From: Chloroflexota bacterium
GTDB taxonomy: Bacteria > Chloroflexota > Anaerolineae > Fen-1058
Reading direction: 5' to 3'
Assembly (NCBI GenBank): GCA_016219235.1
Contig: JACRBO010000238.1
Span: 1 to 22,735 of the forward strand
Length of the DNA stretch: 22,735 nt
Part shown: positions 1 to 6,662 of the stretch, piece after piece
How positions within the stretch are numbered: the stretch's first letter is position 1
Layout: each line of letters begins with the position of its first letter
The notes under the pieces: model-generated
Seen by the model: only the letters and a program-made list of their open reading frames with translations
Database searches by the model: none
What the model was told of the DNA's origin: nothing
Position numbers and translations under genes: made by a program

Positions 1-627
1 CAGCTTCGTCAATTCGACGGCAATGGCCGGGTAACTGGTCTGCCCCGTAAACCCGAACAGCAGGCTCAAGCCGTAGAGCAAAATCGTGGAGGTAAACGCG
101 CCAAAGAGGAAATACTTCAGGCCAGCCTCAGACGACGGGCGCGTGTCGCGCATGAAACCGGCCAGCATGTACAGCGCGATACCGGTCGTCTCCAGGCCGA
201 CGTACAGCATGATGATGTCGTTCGACGCGGCCATCATGCCCATGCCCAGCGCGCTGAAGAGCAACAGGCCGTAGTATTCGCCGTTATGCTTGATCGGGTT
301 AAAGTCCAGCGAGATAACGCACGTCAAAAGTGCGGCCGCGACAAACATGATGCGGAACAACTGCACAGTCAGGTCGACGCGCACCATGCCGCCCAACACC
401 GGCTCCACTGCGGGCGCAGACCCACCCATCAACGGCGCCGTCTGCAAACCGATCACGACCAGCACGCCCAGCAACCCGGCGATCGACAGATAAGCCAGCC
501 CGCGCCGATTCGTCTGGCGGCGCATGAACAGGTCGGCGGTGATGACGAGGAAGCCCAACATCAACAACAGAATTTCAGGCAGAACGGCCACAAGGCCTTG
601 AGTAAGTTGCTCTGGCGTTAGCGTCAT
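1..627 (-). CDS. nuoN: NADH-quinone oxidoreductase subunit N (partial, C-terminus off the window)
   Basis: Antiporter-like membrane subunit of complex I that helps couple quinone reduction to proton translocation. The frame opens at an ATG (625..627) and stays open to the left edge, giving about 209 residues of a family usually near 480-500. It reads MTLTPEQLTQGLVAVLPEIL, followed by hydrophobic helices. An FNPIKHNGEYYGLLLFSALG segment and a NDIIMLYVGLETTGIALYML segment carry the conserved acidic residue of TM5. The start lies 6 nt after the nuoM2 stop. A GGGAGG ribosome-binding site sits inside the end of nuoM2, so the two are probably translationally coupled. It is the last visible gene of the operon. 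Identity rests on the family pattern and on the position after nuoM. Confidence 0.93.
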   Translation of the reverse strand, partial: MTLTPEQLTQGLVAVLPEILLLMLGFLVITADLFMRRQTNRRGLAYLSIAGLLGVLVVIGLQTAPLMGGSAPAVEPVLGGMVRVDLTVQLFRIMFVAAALLTCVISLDFNPIKHNGEYYGLLLFSALGMGMMAASNDIIMLYVGLETTGIALYMLAGFMRDTRPSSEAGLKYFLFGAFTSTILLYGLSLLFGFTGQTSYPAIAVELTKL

Positions 628-633
628 GCGAGG

Positions 634-2148
634 TTAGCCTCCCAACAACGTCATCACCGGCTTGGTGCCGACTTCAATCATATTCATCAACACGCCGGGG
701 AACAGGCCCACCAGCACCATCAAAACCGTGAACGTGCCCAGCGCCAGTTTGTCGCCCCAGTTGTTCGGGCGCAGGTCGTGCCATTTGTGCGGGTCCCATT
801 CACCAAAGAACACCTGCTGCACGACCCGCAGCACGTAAGCCGCCGTCAGCACCACACCCGTGATCGAGAGAATGGCGATGATAGGGTAGTACCAGACCTG
901 GCCAAAGAATGGCCCTTTCCACAGTCCCATAAAGATCTGCAATTCAGCCACGAAACCGCTGAAGCCGGGCATGCCCATGCTGACCAGACCGCCGACCACA
1001 AAGGCCAGCGTTGCCAGCGGGAAGTATTTGGACCAGCCGCTGAGTTCTGGAATTTGCCGTGTGTGCGCCCGATCGTAGATCAAGCCGACCACGGAGAAGA
1101 AGCAGGCCGTCATGATGCCGTGGCTCCACATTTGCAGCACCGCGCCATTCAGGCCGGTTTGATTCATCGTCGCAAAGCCCATCGTGACCAGGCCCATGTG
1201 GCTGACCGATGAGAAGCCGATGACGTATTTGAAATCTTTCTGCACCATGGCGATGGCTGCACCATACACCACATTCACCGTGACCAGCAAGATCACGATC
1301 GGCATCTGCTCCTTCGCGGCCTGCGGCAGCAAGCGCACCGCGATGAGCGCCGCAAACGCGCCCAACTTCATCAGCACACCCGCGTGGATCATCGACACAG
1401 CCGTGGGGGCCGCCACATGACCATCGGGCGACCAGTTGTGGAACGGCCAGATACCGGCCAGTACGCCAAACCCGATGAAGATCGGCAGGAACCAGATGCG
1501 CTGAATATCAACCGGGATATTGCCCTTCATCAACAGCAGCATGTCAAACGTGCGCTCGCCGGGATTCAGCCCCATCGCCACCGGATCGGCCGAGAAGTAC
1601 ACCGCCAGGATGCCGATCAGCGCGATGATCGAACCGATGAGCAGATATAGCGTCAACTTCATCGCCGCGTACTCTTTGCGCGTTGAACCCCAGTTGGCGA
1701 TGAGGAAATACATCGGGAAGATCGAGAGTTCGTAGAAGAACAGCAGCAGGAACAGGTCCAGCGACATGAACACGCCAAACACGCCCGCCACCAGGAACAT
1801 GAAGAAGGCGAAGAATTCACGCGGGCGATCCTTGATGCCCCATGAAATCAGCACACCCATGAAACCGACGATGCCAGTCAACAGCATCATAACCAGACTG
1901 ATGCCATCGCCCCCAACTTTATAACCAATCCCCAAAGACGGCACCCATTCGGCTGTCTCCTTGAACTGATACTGCACTCCCGTTTGATCGTAAGAGAAGA
2001 ACACGATAACGGAAATCACCAGCGACACGAACGCGCCGACGGCCGCGACAATCTTGATCGCCTTCGCGCGATCGGACGGCATCAGCAGGATGATCGTGCC
2101 CGCCACAATTGGGGCAAAGGTCATGACAGTCAAAAATGGAAAGTTCAT
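634..2148 (-). CDS. nuoM: Second NADH-quinone oxidoreductase subunit M (NuoM2)
   Basis: A 504-residue multi-pass membrane protein of the NuoM/ND4 antiporter-like family, one of two in this operon. Seen: the TM5 glutamate (E140, in FFYELSIFPMYF), the WPFHNWSPDGHVAAPTAVSM signature, the TM8 lysine (K261, in LMKLGA) and the TM12 glutamate (E402, in GFVAELQ). Odd: the TM7 lysine expected nine residues before the Trp of HNW is leucine here (L230). The neighbouring NuoM (K236) and NuoL (K267) keep it. The protein is divergent from NuoM1, so this is not a recent duplication. It lies directly after the SpoIID-like cassette gene (49 nt gap) and before nuoN (6 nt). It probably sits as an extra segment in the membrane arm. 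Whether it pumps protons in the usual way is uncertain. Confidence 0.93.
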   Translation of the reverse strand: MNFPFLTVMTFAPIVAGTIILLMPSDRAKAIKIVAAVGAFVSLVISVIVFFSYDQTGVQYQFKETAEWVPSLGIGYKVGGDGISLVMMLLTGIVGFMGVLISWGIKDRPREFFAFFMFLVAGVFGVFMSLDLFLLLFFYELSIFPMYFLIANWGSTRKEYAAMKLTLYLLIGSIIALIGILAVYFSADPVAMGLNPGERTFDMLLLMKGNIPVDIQRIWFLPIFIGFGVLAGIWPFHNWSPDGHVAAPTAVSMIHAGVLMKLGAFAALIAVRLLPQAAKEQMPIVILLVTVNVVYGAAIAMVQKDFKYVIGFSSVSHMGLVTMGFATMNQTGLNGAVLQMWSHGIMTACFFSVVGLIYDRAHTRQIPELSGWSKYFPLATLAFVVGGLVSMGMPGFSGFVAELQIFMGLWKGPFFGQVWYYPIIAILSITGVVLTAAYVLRVVQQVFFGEWDPHKWHDLRPNNWGDKLALGTFTVLMVLVGLFPGVLMNMIEVGTKPVMTLLGG

Positions 2149-2197
2149 ATGTACTCAACCTCAATCATCAAACAACGAAACGTTTTTCTTGGACACA

Positions 2198-3562
2198 TCA
2201 ACAGCCAGGGCACACCGTTGGTGTTGGCGCTGGTTGCTTCAAGATAAGCGGCAGGGATGCCTTGCATAGGCCATCAACGCATAGAGACACATCGTAAGAA
2301 AACCAGTTATTGTAACTGGTAAACCAGAAGTTTCCGCTAGCAGATGACACATACATATCGAAACGGAGTGCATAGGCCCCTGGACCCCAATTAGGAATGT
2401 CGTTGATGGTCAGGTTCACAGTCTGCGAAGGATCGCCTTTTGCAAGCCCGCACAGTGGTGCCGTGTTAGAGCTGACGACGTCGGCATGGCCTGTCTTCGA
2501 CCACCGGTACCTTAACGAGTAACTAGAAACCGGGTAGATACAAGTCCAATCGCTGATACCTGTGTTTTGAACCTGAATGCCAATGGGGTAAGAGTTATTA
2601 TGAACCATCGCAGGTGGAAGGTTGTTCGGCGTTCCCCAATTGATGCGGAGAGGATTCCAGCGATAACTAAAATTCACCTGAGCGTTATTATTGTCAGCAT
2701 CCCGTACCTGAATCCCGGTATAGTAATGAACTAAAATCTGTTCCACATGCTCCCAGGCTACGCTCCATACCGTGCCAGGTGCATTGCCAGGCAAAGTCGG
2801 TGCTCCTTCATACGAACATTGATGACCACGCGCCCAACGGCTAGCACCTTCTTGGCTCATGCCCCGATAATGACCGTAGTTGTTAGCATCACAAGCGGCA
2901 CTTATTGGATCATCAACTGCCCGCAGATAGGATTGACTTCCCGACGCCGTGCGTCCAACAACATCCGATGAAAACTCAGTAAAAGCGGGAATGTCATTAT
3001 CAGGAGGAACCTCATAAGAAACGTAATAGCGCAATGCTACTGCATTACAAACAAGTTGTTGGTCGGCGTTCAAGTTAGTGCTGATGCAAGGATCAGACGC
3101 GTTGTCTGGGTCAGCAGCAGGATTCAGGCTTTCAAATCTATACGGAATGAAAGCCTGAAAGGCAACCGAATTGTTGATCGCGCTGCCATCTCTAATATGC
3201 CAATATGCATAGGTGCGGGCCGCGATCGCTTGAGCCTGCAAGGCAGTGGGATCGTAGTACGTTCCAAGTTCCTGTGGCACTACATCCAGCAGATAATCCG
3301 CCTCAATGGGTAGAGTAACTGGATTATTGTTAGCGTACGGATAAGCACGGCTCGAAACAGCCGTGCAACCAAATTCAGTGTTGCCGGTCGAACAGAGTTG
3401 TAACGGCTGATACAATGCGCCACTAGGAGATATCAAACGGTACATAGTCACTGTGACTGTTGCTGGTGGTGTATAAGCCCTAACTGATGTTGCATGTACG
3501 CCTAAAAAGAGTAGTGACGCAAGAACAAAAAGTACCAGCTTCGCACGAAAATGCGGCATCAT
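2198..3562 (-). CDS. Secreted SpoIID/LytB-domain cell-wall protein with Ig-like domain and Cys-x-Gly-Cys tail
   Basis: A 454-residue protein with an N-terminal signal peptide (hydrophobic residues 9-22, likely cleavage after VRA near 29). Residues about 85-285 match the SpoIID family: DYLLDVVPQEL with the presumed catalytic E98, then ALQAQAIAARTYA, GHYRGMSQEGA (230-240) and ILVHYYTG. SpoIID proteins are lytic transglycosylases that cut glycan strands of peptidoglycan. Residues about 300-435 look like an Ig-like beta-sandwich (VQNTGISDW, YSLRYRW). The protein ends SLPLILKQPAPTPTVCPGC, a tail shared with the M23 gene of the other cassette. The start is one of two adjacent ATGs (3562 or 3559) behind AAAGGGG. 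It follows its propeller partner by 59 nt. It is not a complex I component; it probably acts outside the cell membrane. Sporulation is not implied. Confidence 0.83.
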   Translation of the reverse strand: MMPHFRAKLVLFVLASLLFLGVHATSVRAYTPPATVTVTMYRLISPSGALYQPLQLCSTGNTEFGCTAVSSRAYPYANNNPVTLPIEADYLLDVVPQELGTYYDPTALQAQAIAARTYAYWHIRDGSAINNSVAFQAFIPYRFESLNPAADPDNASDPCISTNLNADQQLVCNAVALRYYVSYEVPPDNDIPAFTEFSSDVVGRTASGSQSYLRAVDDPISAACDANNYGHYRGMSQEGASRWARGHQCSYEGAPTLPGNAPGTVWSVAWEHVEQILVHYYTGIQVRDADNNNAQVNFSYRWNPLRINWGTPNNLPPAMVHNNSYPIGIQVQNTGISDWTCIYPVSSYSLRYRWSKTGHADVVSSNTAPLCGLAKGDPSQTVNLTINDIPNWGPGAYALRFDMYVSSASGNFWFTSYNNWFSYDVSLCVDGLCKASLPLILKQPAPTPTVCPGC

Positions 3563-3621
3563 ACCCCTTTCCAGTTAATTCTATTCCAGGTCTAATGTGT
3601 TGCAGCTTACCGCAAGGCAGT

Positions 3622-4935
3622 TCACCGAGCTGTGACCGTAATCAAACAAACCCGGCCCTCATTTTGTGTCGGGCAGTTCAACACGATTTGTTTGCCGTCT
3701 GCCGACCAATCGATTCCCGTACCCCAATCTCCTTCACCAAATTCATACTGGGGCAAGATTCTTTCCCAGCTACCCGATCGAGCATCTAAAAGAAAAAGGC
3801 CATCGTACTGAAAGCCCGTACTATCTCTACGCACAGCACCCAAAATAACAAGCTGGCGGCTATTAGGAGACCAGGCCGTGCTCATCACATAGTATTGACC
3901 CGATTCAAGAGGGGCCTCGGGGTGAAGAGATCGCATTTGGCCGGTCGTGGCATCCAGAATAGATAGATCAGTGAAACTAACTGGCGGAACGCCTGCCGTA
4001 GTCAGCATTGCCAGGTAGCGGCCATCGGGACTCCACTGAGCCATACCTGCCCAGCGTGAAAGTTTTCCTGCTTCGGCTACGTGCCCCAAGTCAATTCGGC
4101 AACTCTGAGCGTTTTCGACATCGACGAGAAAGAAGTAAACATTACTATAGATAGCCACTTGTGTTGATCCGGGACGCCATGCCGTCTGATACATGCCAGG
4201 TTGTCGTCCTGGTTCTAGAGGCACCGCGTATTCCAATGCACCGAGATCAACGCCCACAGTTCGACTCATCAGGGAGGCTGTATTTAACCGCTGAAGCTGC
4301 CTGTCGATCATATAAAGCATATCTTGTCCAGTTGGATCAGCAGCCAAGAACTTGCTGGCTAATCCCCTGGTCAACAGCTGGGCCGTTTGGGGATTCCCTT
4401 GACTAATTCGCAAGACCCATTGCTTCGCTTCGTAATCAGCATAGACTATTGCCCGATTGGATTCAATCCATATTGGTCTTGCATCAACACTGTACCTTTC
4501 GCCAAATTGCTGGAACTCCTTTGTATCCATGTCAAATATGCCGACTTGCTCATTTAGCGAATTGGGAATACCTCGAGCAATCACCAATCGCTTGCTGTCC
4601 GGCAACCAATCAAAGACACGGATGGCAGATTTGCCCGCAAGAACTACTTCTGGATCGGAAAACGTGTAGGCATTTAATGGCGTCTCAATTACCTCTGAGT
4701 TGGCAGAAGAAGTGAACTGACACTCACTAATCGATACTGGTACCACAGTAGGAGTGGGCAATGGACTGGCAAGACCAGCCTGTGTAGGCGACAGCATAAT
4801 AGGCGATTGAAGCGTCAGAGATGGTGATTCAGGTCTTTGCTGCAATCTTCCAATGATAAAAATAAAGGCAATGCCTATCGCAGCTAATACGACCAGCCCC
4901 CAAACGTCTTGGCCAACTTTTAATAAGCGTCTCAT
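3622..4935 (-). CDS. Membrane-anchored WD40/TolB-like beta-propeller protein (cassette 2)
   Basis: A 437-residue protein with one N-terminal membrane segment (about 12-30). A Pro/Ser/Thr linker containing SPLPTPT (about 35-65) follows, then a beta-propeller built of WD40-like/PD40 blades. Blade signatures include WLPDSKRLVIA, WSPDGRYLAML, WSPNSRQLVIL and WSADGKQIVL. The topology suggests an extracytoplasmic propeller tethered to the membrane, for binding a protein or wall ligand. No catalytic motif is visible and the substrate is unknown. The start is ATG with GGAGG seven nt upstream. It lies 45 nt after nuoM and just before the SpoIID-like gene. It has the same architecture and relative position as the propeller at 10240..11622, but the sequences differ widely. 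Its base composition is lower in GC than the flanking nuo genes. TolB itself is periplasmic and unanchored, so the TolB name is avoided. Confidence 0.8.
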   Translation of the reverse strand: MRRLLKVGQDVWGLVVLAAIGIAFIFIIGRLQQRPESPSLTLQSPIMLSPTQAGLASPLPTPTVVPVSISECQFTSSANSEVIETPLNAYTFSDPEVVLAGKSAIRVFDWLPDSKRLVIARGIPNSLNEQVGIFDMDTKEFQQFGERYSVDARPIWIESNRAIVYADYEAKQWVLRISQGNPQTAQLLTRGLASKFLAADPTGQDMLYMIDRQLQRLNTASLMSRTVGVDLGALEYAVPLEPGRQPGMYQTAWRPGSTQVAIYSNVYFFLVDVENAQSCRIDLGHVAEAGKLSRWAGMAQWSPDGRYLAMLTTAGVPPVSFTDLSILDATTGQMRSLHPEAPLESGQYYVMSTAWSPNSRQLVILGAVRRDSTGFQYDGLFLLDARSGSWERILPQYEFGEGDWGTGIDWSADGKQIVLNCPTQNEGRVCLITVTAR

Positions 4936-4980
4936 CTTGTGCCTCCACTTACCATATAGTACTTTATGGTTAAGACGCTG

Positions 4981-6540
4981 TTAGCCACCGATTAGTTTCA
5001 CCAGATTCTTCACGGCCTCGTTGATCGGTTCCATAAGCCAGTACGGATACACGCCAATCGCCAGCATCAGCACCAGCAACGGAGCCAGTGCCAACGTCTC
5101 GGTGCGGTTGATGTCGGTCATTTCCGCATGATGCAGCAACTCGTGATTGACCGGGCCGTGCAGCACTCTCTGGATCGCCTTCAACACATACGCGCCCGTC
5201 ATCAACAATCCGATCGCGGACAGTGCCGTGTAGAGCGTGAAGACCGGCCACGCACCGCGCACCACCTGGAATTCCGCCGGGAAACCGGCCAGACCGGGCA
5301 GGCCCAGATTCGCCATCGCGCTGAAGATCATGATACCGCCGTAGATCGGCATGACCGTCCACAGGCCGCCGAGCTTGGTCAAATCGCGCGTGTGCGCCCG
5401 ATCGTATACGATGCCAACCAGGGCAAACATCGCCGCCGCCGACAGGCCGTGCGCGAACATCTGCAACACCGCACCGTTGACGGCAATCACGGCGCTTTCT
5501 TTCATCGCCGGATCAGTGCTGCCAAACGAAGCCGCCGCCACCGCGATGCCCATCACCACGAAACCCATGTGGTTGACGGATGAATAGGCCACCAAACGTT
5601 TGAAGTCATTCTGCCCGTAGGCGGCCAGCGCCGTGAAGATGATACCCGCCAGCGCCAACAGGGCCAAGATCGGCGCAAAGTTCGCAGCCTGGGCCGGGAA
5701 AAACGGCAGGACCAATCGGAGGAAGCCGTACGCGCCCAGCTTCAACAGCACACCCGCCAGCAGCATCGATCCTGCCGTCGGAGCTTCCGTGTGCGCATCG
5801 GGCAACCACGTGTGGAACGGCCAGATCGGCACTTTGATCGCAAAGGCGATCACGAACGCCCAGAACGCGATGTCCTTGACGGTCGCTAACGGTACGCCTA
5901 ATACTAACGCCCCGGAGAACGTCGGCCACGTGGCGGCGATTTCGGGGATGCTGTATGTGCCCAACGCCGACCAGATCAGTTGAATCGACAGCAACAAACC
6001 GACCGACCCTGCCATCGTGTAGATGAAGAACTTGAACGACGCATACTGGCGATTAGCACTGCCCCACTGGTTGATGAGGAAGTACATCGGGACCAGGCCG
6101 ATCTCCCAGAAGATGAAGAAGATGATCAGGTCCAGCGACATGAACACGCCCATCAGGCCGGTTTCCAGCAGCAGGAAGAGCATCATGAACAGCGGCACGC
6201 GCTCTTTGATGCGGAACGAAATCAGCACACCCAGCGGCGTCAGGATGCCCGTCAACAGCACCATTGCCAGGCTGATGCCATCCACGCCCAGATGGAAGTT
6301 GCTGTTGATTTGAACCAGCCACGGCACATCATAGCCAAAGCGATAACCAGCCGCATCAGCCGCCGCCGCTGGATACATCACCCACAACCCGATCGTAAGT
6401 GCGGCGACGATCAGGCTGAAGATCAGCGCGCTCCACTTCGCCCCGTCGTCACCGGCAAACTTGCCGATCACGATCACCAGCAGGCTGAAGAACAGCGGCA
6501 GAAACAGGATGAGCGGAAGAATCACAGTATTGAGATCCAT
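4981..6540 (-). CDS. nuoM: NADH-quinone oxidoreductase subunit M (NuoM1)
   Basis: A 519-residue antiporter-like subunit of complex I with the full set of expected ionisable residues. These are the TM5 glutamate E146 (FFIFWEIGLVPMYF), TM7 lysine K236 (FAIKVPIWPFHTWLPDAHTE), TM8 lysine K267 (LLKLGAYG) and TM12 glutamate E423 (GFPAEFQ). It is therefore the conventional proton-translocating NuoM. The ATG at 6540 has AGG-type pairing upstream and follows a hairpin-forming repeat that separates it from nuoL. Downstream, the operon continues into the propeller/SpoIID-like cassette and only then reaches the second NuoM and nuoN. The N-terminal sequence MDLNTVILPLILFLPLF is typical of the family. Confidence 0.96.
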   Translation of the reverse strand: MDLNTVILPLILFLPLFFSLLVIVIGKFAGDDGAKWSALIFSLIVAALTIGLWVMYPAAAADAAGYRFGYDVPWLVQINSNFHLGVDGISLAMVLLTGILTPLGVLISFRIKERVPLFMMLFLLLETGLMGVFMSLDLIIFFIFWEIGLVPMYFLINQWGSANRQYASFKFFIYTMAGSVGLLLSIQLIWSALGTYSIPEIAATWPTFSGALVLGVPLATVKDIAFWAFVIAFAIKVPIWPFHTWLPDAHTEAPTAGSMLLAGVLLKLGAYGFLRLVLPFFPAQAANFAPILALLALAGIIFTALAAYGQNDFKRLVAYSSVNHMGFVVMGIAVAAASFGSTDPAMKESAVIAVNGAVLQMFAHGLSAAAMFALVGIVYDRAHTRDLTKLGGLWTVMPIYGGIMIFSAMANLGLPGLAGFPAEFQVVRGAWPVFTLYTALSAIGLLMTGAYVLKAIQRVLHGPVNHELLHHAEMTDINRTETLALAPLLVLMLAIGVYPYWLMEPINEAVKNLVKLIGG

Positions 6541-6556
6541 TGCCTAACCTCATCTG

Positions 6557-6662
6557 GAAGTTAGAAGTTGGAGGTTAGAGGTTGGACGGTGCGTAGCCCG
6601 ACCCTTTCGGGCTACCACGCGAAACGTCCAACTTCCAATCTCCAATCTCCAACTTCCAAATT
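6557..6662. repeat. Inverted pair of heptamer arrays around a hairpin core, between nuoL and nuoM
   Basis: The left arm (6557..6591) is four to five 7-base units of the form GARGTTR. The right arm (6628..6662) is five units of the form CCAAYYT, close to the reverse complement of the left. Between them is a perfect 9-bp stem, GTAGCCCGA / TCGGGCTAC (6593..6601 and 6607..6615), with a 5-nt loop. The whole element could fold into one long stem. Its right arm overlaps the first two bases of the nuoL stop codon (6661..6663). It occupies nearly the whole gap between nuoL and nuoM. Possible roles are RNA processing, partial attenuation, or simply a dispersed repeat. Confidence 0.7.

Noticed and set aside
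2198..3562. SpoIID-like gene as evidence of endospore formation
   Set aside because: SpoIID domains are common in non-sporulating bacteria, and no other sporulation gene is present.
2198..4935. The two cassettes as a recent tandem duplication or a transposon
   Set aside because: The propellers are widely diverged and the second genes belong to different families. No transposase, terminal inverted repeats or target-site duplications are visible at the edges (2149..2197, 4936..4980, 8944..9070, 11623..11741).
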